Positions 20,922 to 31,362 of a DNA stretch of 64,000 nt are shown here, piece by piece (positions within the stretch are counted from its first letter, which is position 1; the number at the start of each line of letters is the position of its first letter). The translations under genes were made by a program, and so were the position numbers. Location: contig CM064417.1 in assembly GCA_032690845.1 (NCBI GenBank), positions 11,438,501-11,502,500 of the forward strand, in the 5' to 3' direction. This stretch comes from Eleusine coracana subsp. coracana (Eukaryota; Streptophyta; Magnoliopsida; Poales; Poaceae). The notes beneath the pieces were generated by a model. It was not told where the DNA came from, did no database searches, and was given only the letters and a program-made list of their open reading frames with translations.

Positions 20922-22150
20922 ATGAGTACGACAGGACCTTCTCGAACGCTCAGGAAACTTTCTCTACCATCTCCAGACGTGCTGGTGCCTCAACCCTCAG
21001 ATGAGAAGGCCACGGCCTCCTCGTATGTGTTGAACCCCATTATCATTAGCATGGCTGAAGCAAACTAATTCTTTGGAGCGAAAGAGGAGAACCCGTATAC
21101 TCACTTACAAGATTTGGAGGCACTTTACCAAACATTCCATCATGAAGGAGTGCCTCGGGATCTTTATAGGTGGCTTCTTTTCCCATTCTCTTTGGAAGGA
21201 AAAGCCAAAGAGTGGCACAAGGCAGCATCACAAGAAGCAAAAGGTAAGTGGAGTGAGTTAGTTGGAAATTTTTGTCTCCACTATTTTCCTTTGCCAAAGG
21301 TGCAGAAGTTAAGAAGGAAAGTGGTGAACTTCTTACAAGAAGATGAAGAATCTCTCGTGGAAGCCTGGACGTGTTTTCAAACGTTGTTGAAACAAGAACA
21401 TGTGCACTTAGACCTTCTACATGGCTATAAACAAGGAATCGAGGATGCATTTGGACGGATCGGCCGGAGGAAGTTTTCTAAGATTGACAGCCAAGGTAGG
21501 GTTCGAATTGTTAGGCAAAATTGCTGAGAATGAAGCTTTGCACAAGCATTGGGAAGAATATTTAGAACCAAATCGGCAATGCCTAGAAGTTATAAAGAAG
21601 GAAGAATCGCCAGCTGAATAGATCTTGATGTCCGAGAGCAGATCAATGATTACTTCGGGACAATTCGAAGAAATAGAGCCCGTCGGACTCACCTCTGTGG
21701 GTCTGACGTGTACGCCGATCGGCGCAATCTCTGAGCCGATCGGCGTAGCCGCGACAACAGGAGAACCGATCACCCTGATGACTCCGCCAAGTAATAAGGA
21801 TTATACCAAGATAGAAACTACGATTCTGGGCAACCACCTGAAGAAATTTGAAGGGAAGTTTGCTAAACCAAAGGGGGATAGAACATTGGCAAATGCTAAA
21901 CCACTTGATGAATTTGAGCCGATGAACTGGATTCCCATTGATTTTTCGCAAGAATTGCTTAATATGAGAAGATCCTTCAGTCCGCAAGACGCCTCCGAAG
22001 CCGGAATTGAGTATAATTTCCCAAGTAATCGCCTCAAGTCAGAAGTCTTCGATCAGGAGATTATTGGGAGAGTTTTAGGGAAGCTTTACAAGGATGATAT
22101 AGAGCATGATGGAACAGAGGTGAAACAAGCAAAAATATTGCTAGACGGTT
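20922..22150 (+). pseudogene. Athila-1 gag (broken)
   Basis: The start ATG is at 20922. A capsid-like stretch follows after a TAA at 21066-21068 (LYRWLLFPFSLEGKAKEWHK; LVGNFCLHYFPLPKV; EAWTCFQTLLKQ). The frame shifts near 21422, a TAG lies at 21619-21621, and the rest is open to the insertion point at 22150. The palindrome pair at 21712-21747 is read here as TPIGAISEPIGVA, a different frame from that used in the protease and 3' ORF. Gag makes the particle. No clear zinc knuckle was seen. Confidence 0.8.
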
Positions 22151-23048
22151 TGATGAGGACACCCTTATGGATACACCCAGTACTCCGTCAACCAAAATGC
22201 AAGTTCATGCGCGACAACTGAATTTTCGGGTGAGCTTGTTCCTAATGATTCCTTTATGTGATTTTGAGAATAGATTGCTACCTAATGAATTAATTGTTGT
22301 TAGAAACCATGGAGATGATGATGAGATAGCTGGGAAGGTGATTGGAGACGTGATGGGCCAGCAAGGACGTCCAAGCCAAGGTGGAGGCCCAATCAAAACC
22401 GACTTCGAGTCTGTTTCGGAGTCCAGGACCAGTCTGCACTAAAACGAACGCCCAGGCCGCATATGGATTCGGATTTGTATGTTCTATATATGCCTAGAAA
22501 GATAACGAAAACACCTTTCCAACCGAACAGGTCCCATGTCAAAATGCATCTCGAGCCGTCGGCAATCGCCGAAACAATTCGACTTACAGAATCTGTTCTG
22601 GTGCTGCGACACCATAATTGGTCTTTGGGCCATGTATCGAGTTGATCCCACTTAGGGATGCGTCCAGGGGGTCTTGCACGACCCTAGGATCCTCATATAC
22701 AGCCACCACCTCTTCATTAGGGTTTAGGTTTTGCTTAGATCAATTCTGTTCAGAAATAGTTTCGCCGTTCATCGGTTTGTGAGACCCCAACTTCGAGAGT
22801 TTAATCATACATCTGCAATTGTGTTGCATTCTTTATTGTTCTTGCTTGTGTTCTTGATTCACAGGCAGGTATTAGCCTTCTCAGTGAGGTCAATCGTCTT
22901 TGGACGGTTGATAACCAGAGGAGACGTCGTGCTGCGATTGCGGGGTTTAGAACGTGTTGTTCTGAAGCCGGATCGATTTGTGTGTCGCTTCCGACCAAAT
23001 CAACTTACCAAGAACCTTTCAGAAGATCGGAAACCCTTGTCCACATCA
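22151..23048 (+). repeat. 5' LTR of the nested non-autonomous element
   Basis: The LTR is 898 bases with TATA-like stretches at 22480-22490 (TCTATATATGC). The first 100 bases read as the decayed end of a pol frame (MDTPSTPSTKMQVHARQLN), a region that is better preserved in the solo LTR. Confidence 0.85.
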
Positions 23049-23050
23049 AG

Positions 23051-23062
23051 TGGTATCAGAGC
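23051..23062 (+). other. Primer-binding site of the nested element (initiator tRNA-Met)
   Basis: TGGTATCAGAGC lies two bases after the LTR end and is exactly complementary to the 3' end of plant initiator tRNA-Met. Confidence 0.92.
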
Positions 23063-24021
23063 TTCAGGTATACCGTTAGGTTCGCCCTTATCCTTGTTAT
23101 TTTGTTCAATCCTAGAGTCCAGAAAATTGCCCTACAAAAATATTTGTTCGTCGTGTTTCCGCTGTCCTACACCCCCCTTGTGTCTTGCAATTTTCAGTTT
23201 AGTTTGCTTCTCTGAATTTTAGTCCCTACAAGGTCATTGTGTTACTAGAATTATGTGCACTAAATATTTCTTTAACATCTAGCCTTCTACTTTCGTGTGC
23301 AAAAGAAAATTAGAGTGCTCTGCTGCTGTCTCATTGTGATCAAAAGCCAACCAATTAGTGCTTGATCTTATTATAGAAGTTTGTTTTAGTTGTGCTATTA
23401 CAAGAATCCTTTTGCTGCACTTGTGGTAAGAAAAAAAAAATATTTTGGGGTTCCATTGGTTGTAAAACTTGTAATACCTTGTTGCAGTTCTGATTCTCAA
23501 GAAAAGAAAAGAAAAAGGCAAAAGTGCACAAGAGAAACAGCCGCACAAAAAAAATGAAGTAGAAAAAAGAAAAGATACAAATTCAGAATTGCTTGCATCC
23601 TTTGTGTCCTTTGTTGAGTCATTTGCTTGCTTGCTTGAACTAGGTCCGAGACAAGTTTAGGCCGGTGACATAGACTAGCTTGGGACTATTATTCAGTTTT
23701 GCAACTTCTGAATTGCAATTTTACTAATCCTTGCTACCTAATATTGCCTATCCAAGCTCTATATGTTTCCTTCTGAACAGGCACAAATTTTTTTGACTCT
23801 CGCAATCATCAGTTCACACTCTCCAAGGTATCCTTTGCTTGTTGTAATTAAGAACTTTGTAAGAGCCTGATAAGATGCTTCCCTTTGCTTGTTGAGAGTT
23901 TACACTATGATCACATAGTAGTGATAGGAAAATATACTTACGTGTGTTTCCTTGTTTGCTACTAACAATGACAGGTTACGCCACTCATGGTGATGATTAA
24001 CCGTCGTCTAATGAGAACAAT
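23063..24021 (+). other. 5' untranslated leader of the nested element
   Basis: This stretch of nearly 1 kb lies between the primer site and the first coding frame. It contains only short unrelated open frames (for example 23279-23548 minus) and A-rich patches near 23430 and 23550. Gag, expected here, is absent. Confidence 0.6.
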
Positions 24022-25378
24022 ATGAGTGATGTATTACAAAGAGTGCTCAGTCCTCAAATGGAGAAGGTAGAGCAAAATCAATTGAACAATTTATTTCAGA
24101 CTCACTTTGTTGTCAAGGATCGATGTTGTCGTGTTATCATTGATGGAGAGAGTAGCCGTAACATCACAAGTTTAGAATTAGTAGAGAAGCTTAGATTGAC
24201 AACACAACCACACCCATGTCCATACTACATCCAATGGGTAAATTCTTTTGGTAAGATAAAGGTAGATAAAATTACACGCGTTAAATTTTTTTATTGGTTC
24301 TTATAAGGATAGTGCAGAATTTGATATTGTACCTATGCAAGCATGTCATTTCTTATTGAGTAAACCTTGGATTATTACAAATAATGCTTCGCACAATGCC
24401 ATTATAAATAGCTACTCATTTAAATACAATGATAGAAGAGTTACTCTTAAACCTATGACCGCTGCTGAAATTTTAGAAGAGGATCAACAAAGGCTTGAAA
24501 GGAGAAAAAATGAACCGTTTAGGAAAGAATGGACTGTTTCAAATGTTGCAACACTTACATTAAAATCTGAATTAGATGATGAACATATTTCCTTGCCTCT
24601 TGTTGCAACTAATACATTTCAGGTTCTACACAAAGAAGAGGATAGTGAGAAAGATGAAGAACATGTTGTTGCTTCAGGTAAGAGCTTTCTTGATGTGATG
24701 AATTATTCCAACAATCTTGTTGTATTGGAACCTTGTCTTGATTTGCCTTTGCCACAAGTTGATTTATCTACTGGTCCTTATGATAAAGTGGAGTTGTGTG
24801 TCACTGCTTCACTTATACCTTTGCCACAACAAATGAATAAGCTTGATATTTTTGCTTATGATTCACCTACTAGTGTTGAAATAAAACATTTGATTTTAAT
24901 AACATGTGAAAAGGATGAACAGAAATTATTGTCTTTTCTAAATACTTTGGGTTATATTGAATTTGATGTTCTTTGTGATCTAAATACCGTGGAGAAGCAA
25001 ATCTTTTCTCAAACTGAATTGCCTTTACTAACAAGAAACGAATTTTATGCTATAGGAAACTATGATCATAGAGGAGTATTTATGGTGCATAAAGTTTATA
25101 TTTGCTTAAACATGAATACTCCTTGTGTTGTACAACCAAATAATAAACTAGAAAACTGCAATAACAATTACCATGTCATGTCATGTTTTTCTAATGTTTT
25201 TAAGATCACACATTTTCTATCTTGTCATAAGAGGGAGAATGATGTTTATATTGCTGAGCAAGTTTTCATAGAGGTCATTAATTTGCATAGAATGCGTTCT
25301 ATTGTAGTTTCATATTGTGATGATAAATTTTATAATGCATATAAATATGAGTTGTATCCCAAGTTTGGGAATAGTTAA
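24022..25378 (+). pseudogene. Retropepsin-like domain and linker of the nested element
   Basis: Two frames, 24022-24306 and 24335-25378, are separated by a small shift in an AT-rich run near 24285. The first holds an aspartic-protease-like core (RCCRVIIDGESSRNITS, where the family usually has DGGS). The second continues with QACHFLLSKPW (usual LLGRPW) and YSFKYNDRRVTLKPMTAAEI, a stretch that precedes RT in Ty3/gypsy chromovirus-like elements. After it the frame runs without a known domain to 25378, where RT would be expected. The long frame suggests it was under selection until recently. Confidence 0.75.
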
Positions 25379-25464
25379 ACAATTAATATTTCAGATTTGA
25401 GACCATACATGAGAGAAAGAGATGAGCTCGAGTCGAGGATGACTCTAATTCAAAAGGGGGAGAA

Positions 25465-26181
25465 TGATGAGGACATCACCCTTATGGATACACCCAGCAC
25501 TCCGCTAACCAAAATGCAAGTTCATGTGCGACAACTGAATTTACGGGTGAGCTTGTTCCTAATGATTCCTTTATGTGATTTTGAGAATAGATTGCTACCT
25601 AATAAATTAATTGTTATTAGAAACCATAGAGATGATGATGAGATAGCTGGGGAGGTGATTGGAGACGTGATGGGCCAGCAAGGACGTCCAAGCCAAGGTG
25701 GAGGCCCAATCAAAACCGACTTCGAGTCTGTTTTGGAGCCCAGGACCAGTCTACACTAAAACGGACGTCCAGGCCGCATACGGACTCGGATTTGAACGTT
25801 CTATATATGCCTGGAAAGATAACGAAAACACCTTCCCAACCCAGCTGGTCCCATGTCAAAATTCATCTCGAGCCGTCGGCAATCGCCGAAACAATTCGAC
25901 TTACAGAATCTGTCCTGGTGCTGCGACACCGTAATCGGTCTTTGGGCCATGTATCGAGTTGAGCCCACTTAGGGCTGCGTCGAGGGGGTCTTGCACGACC
26001 CTAGGGTCCTCATATACAGCCGCCGCCTCTTCATTAGGGTTTGGGTTTTGCTTAGATTAATTTTGTTCATAAACAGTTTCGTCGTTCATCGGTTTGTGAG
26101 ACCCCAACTTCGAGAGTTTAATCATACATCTGCAATTGTGTTGCATTTTTTATTGTTCTTGCTTGTGTTCTTGATTCATAG
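25465..26181 (+). repeat. 3' LTR of the nested element, left part
   Basis: This is the first 717 bases of the right LTR, matching 22151 onward closely. It is interrupted by an inverted solo LTR and resumes at 27069. It is preceded by the purine tract at 25451-25464. Confidence 0.88.
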
Positions 26182-27063
26182 TGATGTGGACAAGGGTTCC
26201 CGATCTTCCGAAAGGTTCTTGGTAAGTTGATTTGGTCGGAGGCGACACACAAATCGATCCGGCTTCAGAACAGCACGTTCTAAACCCCGCAATCGCAGCA
26301 CGACGTCTCCTCTGGTTATAAACCGTCCAAAAGACGATTGACCTCGCCGAGAAGGCTAATCCCTGCCTGCGAATCAAGAACACAAGCAAGAACAACGAAG
26401 AATGCAACACAATTGCAGATGTATAATTAAACTCTCGAAGTTGGGGTCTCACAAACCGATGAACGGCGAAACTGTTTAGGAACAGAATTGATCTAAGCAA
26501 AACCCGAACCCTTATGGTGTGGTGGCGGCTGTATATAAAGACCCTAGGGTCGTGCAAGACCCTCTGGACGCACCCCTAATTGGGCTCAACTAGATACAAA
26601 GCCCAAAGGCCAAAAATAGGCGACGCAGCACCGACACAGATTCTGGACTCTATTTTGTTTTGACGATTCCCGATGACTCCGGATGAATTTTGACATACAT
26701 ATGTAGAACGTCCAAATCCGAGTCCGTATGCGTCCTGGGCGACTGTTTTAGTACAGACTGGTCCTGGGCCCCAAAACAGACTCGAAGTCGGTTTTGATTG
26801 GGCCTCCACTTTGGCTTCCAAGCCCTTGCTGGTCCTTCATGTTCCCAACTCCTTCTCCCATCATCTCCTAGTCTTCTCCATGGTTTATAATCATAAAATA
26901 ATCATTAGGTAGCAAACCATTCTCAAAAGTAACATGTAGCAAAGAACGTAGGAATGAGCTCACCTCTAAATTTAGTCGTCGTGCACGAGCTCTAGTCATT
27001 GGACCTTGCAAGTCCAGATTTGGAGGAGTGTTGTGTGTATCCATAGGAGTGATGTCCTCATCA
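26182..27063 (-). mobile_element. Inverted solo LTR of a related family
   Basis: An 882-base LTR in minus orientation (plus strand starts TGATGTGGAC, ends CCTCATCA) is flanked by the exact duplication CATAG (26177-26181, 27064-27068). It is clearly related to the host element's LTRs but diverged. Unlike them it keeps a readable pol terminus at its 5' end (GPMTRARARRLNLEVSSFL, minus strand around 26950-27010), as in autonomous Del/Tekay-like elements. A solo LTR arises by recombination between the two LTRs of an inserted element. Confidence 0.9.
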
Positions 27064-27068
27064 CATAG

Positions 27069-27252
27069 GCAGGGATTAGCCTTCTCGGCGAGGTCAATCG
27101 TCTTTGGATGGTTGATAACCAGAAGAGACATCGTGCTGCGATTGCGGGGTTTAGAACGTGCTGTTCTGAAGCCGGATCGATTTCTGTGTCGCTTCCGACC
27201 AAATAAACTTACCAAGAACCTTTTGGAAGATCGAGAACCCTTGTCCACATCA
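27069..27252 (+). repeat. 3' LTR of the nested element, right part
   Basis: This is the remaining 184 bases of the split LTR. Together with 25465-26181 it totals about 901 bases, equal to the 5' LTR. Confidence 0.88.
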
Positions 27253-27257
27253 CAGTT

Positions 27258-28130
27258 GCTTTGAGCCATCCCTCTACGAAAGATTATGTGGTGTGTTTGC
27301 TGTAGGAGTCACTGAAGAGGAAAAAGAAGAACCATACATACCCTGTGAGAAATCGGGAAAGAAATTTTCGAAAGCCTTGTGTGACTTTGGCTCCCGTGTC
27401 AGCTTGATGACTTACGATGCATTCATGAGCATGCCTTATGGAACTCAATAGCGGCTGATGGGGACTGAAATTGAGCTGATCATGGCGGATGGTAGGAAAA
27501 CCAAGCCACTGGGAGTGATCAAGAATGTCGAAATAGAGATCAGCTCGAAAACAATGCTGGTAGATTTCTTCGTTCTAGACAATAAGGAAACTGGGGTTGA
27601 AGATATCATTCTGGGAAGGCCATTCTTAAGATTAGTACAAGCTGTTCTGGATGCTCAGAAAGGTCAAATCACGCTACACCTAGGAGAGGAAAAAGTGCAA
27701 TTTCAATTTAATGATCCGTCTCATCAAGACTCTTCTTGCTATCAAGAATTCTGCCTAGAGGAAGATGAGAGGATAGGGATGGATATGGGAGACCCACTGG
27801 ACCACATCATGCGTGGAACTAACAAGTGTAGTGCCAGCGTCGATCGGCGCGACCCTTGCGCCGATCGGCTCAGTCATACTAGCAGCACCGATCGGCGCGA
27901 CCCTTGCGCCGATCGGCTCAATCATACTGGCAGCACCGATCGGCGCGACCCTTGCGCCGATCGGCTCAGTCATACTAGCAGCGCCGATCAGTGCGACCCT
28001 TACGCCGATTGGCTCAATCATACTGGCAGCGCCGATCGGCGCGACCCTTGCGCTGATCGGTTCAATCATGCTGGCAGCACCGATCGACGTGACCCTTGTG
28101 CTGATCGGCTCAACCAGAAAAATCCTGATT
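27258..28130 (+). pseudogene. Athila-1 protease with 48-bp tandem insert
   Basis: After the nested insertion the frame resumes with an aspartic protease: ALCDFGSRVSLM (active site around 27383), DFFVLDNKE and ILGRPFL. In this lineage D-F/L-G replaces the usual DTG/DSG. One TAG lies at 27449-27451. The C-terminal linker carries a six-fold 16-residue repeat with core DRRDPCADRL before pol begins. The protease would process the polyprotein. Confidence 0.82.
27842..28129 (+). repeat. 48-bp tandem repeat (6 units) built from the paired palindrome
   Basis: Units start at 27842, 27890, 27938, 27986, 28034 and 28082. Each contains a CGATCGG(C)GC-GACCC palindrome followed about 10 bases later by a GCGCCGATCGG palindrome and an 18-base spacer. 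The sixth unit is degenerate at its end. The array keeps the frame (16 codons per unit). Confidence 0.95.
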
Positions 28131-29724
28131 TTGAACCTCTCGGGGAGCTAGATCCAGAAGAAGCGCCAGAAGTGGAACAAAAGGAGCTTCCGAAGGAGCT
28201 ACGCTATGAATATCTAGGAAAGAATAGAACATATCCAGTTATGGTGAACAACGCCCTAACGAAAGAAGAAACAGAGAGGCTTCTTGTTGTGCTCAAAAGG
28301 TATAAGAAGGCCATTGGTTACACATTGGATGACATCAAGGGAATCAGCCCCGCATTTTGCACCCACAAGATTAACTTGGAGGAGAATACTAAACTAGTGG
28401 TTGAAGGGATGCGAAGGTTGAAGGAATCAATAAAGCCAGTGGTTAAAAAGGAGATTTTGAAGATGCTTAATGCAGGTATGATCTACCCTGTTGCTGATAG
28501 TGAATGGGTTAGTCCAGTGCACTGTGTACCCAAGAAAGAAGGGTTGACAGTAGTGCCTAACGAGAACAATGAGTTGATCCCTCAAAGGACTGTAACTGGA
28601 TGGAGAATGTGCATAGATTATAGAAGTTTGAACAAAGTGACGAAGAAACATCACTATCCTCTTCCGTTCATTGATGAGATGCTTGAAAGATTAGCAAGGA
28701 ATTCATACTTTTGTTATTTGGATGGATATAGTGGTTTCTTTCAAATACCGATAAGACCAGAAGATCAGTAGAAAACTACTTTTACTTGCCCTTTTGGGAC
28801 ATATGCACATAGAAGGATGCCATTTGGCCTTTGTAACGCGCCTACAACATTTCAAAGATGCATGAATGCAATATTCGCTTAATTCATAGAAGATATTATG
28901 GAGGCGTTTATGGATGACTTCTCCGTATATGGTGCTGATTTTGATAGCTGTTCTGAGAATTTGGAGAAGGTTTTGAAAAGGTGTGTTGAATGCGACTTAG
29001 TTCTTAATTGGGAGAAGTGTCACTTCATGGTAACAGAAGGGATAGTACTTGGTCATGTCATATCTAAAAGAGGGATAGAGGTTGATAAGGAAAAGGTATC
29101 TACAGTTGAGAAATTATCTCCCCCTACTGATCTTACAACTTCGAGGAGTTTTCTTGGACATGCCAACTCCTATCGCATATTTGTTAAGGATTATTCAAAG
29201 ATTGCTAAACCCCTGACAGAATTGTTAAAGTAAGATACAGAATTTGTTATGGACGAGGAAAGACTCTTGGCCTTCAGAAGATTAAAGGAAGCTCTATGCT
29301 CTGAACCCGTTATGCAGCCACCCTATTGGAGTCTACCTTTTGAAATTATGTGTGATGCAAGTGACTATGCAGTTGGAGCTGTTCTTGGACAACGGAAGGA
29401 AGGTAAAGTGCATGCTACTTATTATGCTAGCAAAACTTTGAATGAGGCGCAAATAAATTATACAACAACTGAGAAGGAGATGCTAGCTGTTATATTTGCT
29501 TTTGAGAAGTTTAGAGCCTACATTCTAAATTCTAAGGTGATTGTATATACTGATCATGCTGCTATAAGATACTTGGTTTCAAAGAAGGAGTCTAAGCCTC
29601 GGTTAATGCGATGGGTATTGATGCTGCAAGAATTTGATTTGGAGATAAGAGATAAGAAAGGAGTAGAAAATTCTGTAGCAGATCATTTATTTCGTCTTGA
29701 ATCATCATCAACTGAGCCAATAAG
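28131..29724 (+). pseudogene. Athila-1 reverse transcriptase and RNase H
   Basis: RT follows the protease linker: VSPVHCVPKKEG, GWRMCIDYRSLNK, HYPLPFIDEMLERLA, the palm motif FMDD (28907-28918; YMDD/YVDD is commoner) and VLGHVISKRGIEVD. RNase H starts near 29340 ([19 protein letters not shown] ... [14 protein letters not shown] ... VYTDHAA). Three in-frame stops interrupt it: TAG at 28769-28771, TAA at 28880-28882 and TAA at 29231-29233. They lie in one continuous register, so the decay is by substitution rather than rearrangement. Confidence 0.9.
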
Positions 29725-31052
29725 AGATGAAATGCGACAAGAGCAGTTGTTTGCTGCATTTGATCGTAGAGAGAACTGGATGATGGATATTATCAAAGGT
29801 TTCAAGGGACAAACTGATTTGATGAACAAGAACACAAGGAAAAGAGTTAAGAGTGAAATGAGAAAATTTATATGGGCCGATCCATACTTGTATAGGTATT
29901 GCGAGGACGGAGCAGTACGGAGATGTGTACCTAGAGAAGAAAGAGCAAGCATTTTAGCAAAATGTCATTCTTCGGATTATGGGGGACATTATGGCTACTT
30001 TAGAACACACGCAAAGGTATGGACAAGTGGATTCTATTGGCCTACCATGCATGAAGATGCAAAAAGGTATGTTGCAACATGTGCTCAATGCCAACGAATT
30101 GGGAATGTTAACAGTAGGAATGTGATGCCTCTTAAGTACAATCTTCAAGTCGATATCTTTGATGTTTGGGGTATGGATTTTATGGGACCCTTTGTGAATT
30201 CTCATGGTTTCGAGTATATATTGGTCGCTGTTGATTATGTCTCCAAGTGGTTCGAAGTAATGGTATGCAAGGCTAACACTACAAGAGAATCAAGGAGTAT
30301 ACTTCAAGAGCAGATATTTCCTAGGTACGGAGTACCGAAGACAATAATTACGGATGGAGGATCCTATTTTACAGGAGGAGAATTTGCTAGGTTTTTAACC
30401 AAATCTGGAGTTGAACATAGAATTGGAACAGCATATCATCCCCAGACAAATGGACAAGCAGAAACTTCAAATCAGCAATTTAAGGGAATTCTGCAGAAGA
30501 TTGTTACAAAAGAAGGAAAAGATTGGGCCACGAAGCTTAATGGAGCGTTATGGGCATATAGGACGGCATTCAAGACACCAATTGGTATACACCGTATCAA
30601 TTCGTCTATGAGAAATTGTGTCACCTACCGGTGGAATTGGAACACAAGGCTTATTGGGCTATAAAAGAGATGAATCTAGATCTTGATGCCGCCGGCATGA
30701 AAAGGAAGATAAAATAAGTGAATTGGAAGAGATGAGATTGCGTGCATATGAGAATGCAGCTATATACAAAGAGAAAACGAAGAAGTGGTACGATAAGAAG
30801 CTTTTGAAGAAGGAGTTCAAGGAAGGAGATCGGGTGCTCCTATTTAATTCGCAATTCAGATTATTTGGTAAAGGCAAACTGCGAAGCAAATGGGAGGGAC
30901 CTCATCTTGAGAATATGGTGTTACCTTCGGGAGCGGTAATCATAATGGATGGCAAGAGAAACAAGTACACGATAAACGGACAACGTCTAAAGGTATACCT
31001 AGAACCTAACACATTTGAATTAAAATCTTTTGATGTGTATTTCACTGGTTAG
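29725..31052 (+). pseudogene. Athila-1 integrase
   Basis: A zinc-binding HHCC-type stretch ([18 protein letters not shown] ... CAQC, 29960-30095) is followed by the catalytic core, with D in [10 protein letters not shown] in ITDGGSYF and E in [11 protein letters not shown]. The main frame ends at 30664 after a shift near 30585. The C-terminal part resumes in another frame (30723-31052, KKWYDKKLLKKEFKEGDRVLL) and ends with a normal stop. It integrates the cDNA with a 5-bp stagger, matching the observed TSD. Confidence 0.88.
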
Positions 31053-31362
31053 TACCCCGTGTGGTCGAGCTTAACGATGTAAAACAAAAGCTTGTATGTA
31101 TTTTATTTTCCGTAGTTTTTCTTTTTCGGCAATTTAGTGTACCGCGCCGATCGGCGCAGCCCTGCACTAATCGACGCGGCAGAGTCCTTTTTGTTTTGAG
31201 TCGATTTTGGACCTTGCCTTTTTAAGACTCGTTAAATTCCACGAATAAGAGAAAGAGTCCTAGTCCAATTGGAAATCAAGGGATATAAATATGAGGTGAC
31301 AGCAAACCCACGGATCAACTCGTATTACATCGTCACCAGAACAAACCTTAAGAGCAGAAGCG
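31053..31362 (+). other. Spacer between integrase and the extra ORF, with a palindrome pair
   Basis: This is untranslated sequence holding the palindrome CGCGCCGATCGGCGCA (31143-31158) and a decayed partner at 31168-31178. No other feature was seen. Confidence 0.6.

Larger units (their letters stand above)
22151..27252 (+). mobile_element. Non-autonomous LTR retrotransposon nested in Athila-1
   Basis: LTRs are 22151-23048 and 25465-27252, the second split by a solo LTR. Each starts TGATGAGGACA and ends TCCACATCA. A primer site TGGTATCAGAGC (initiator tRNA-Met) lies at 23051-23062, and a purine tract AAAAGGGGGAGAA precedes the right LTR. Target duplications are CGGTT (22146-22150) and CAGTT (27253-27257), one mismatch. 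The internal region is only 2.4 kb and codes for a retropepsin-like domain with its C-terminal extension. Reverse transcriptase, RNase H and integrase are absent, so it must have depended on a helper. Confidence 0.88.

Noticed and set aside
27842..28129. CRISPR-like array of regular repeats
   Set aside because: Repeats and spacers both repeat, the array lies in frame inside a retrotransposon polyprotein, and the genome is a plant; it is a tandem repeat.
27755..28151. Minus- and plus-strand frames rich in Pro-Ile-Gly-Ala
   Set aside because: Shadow translations of the 48-bp tandem repeat in non-coding registers.
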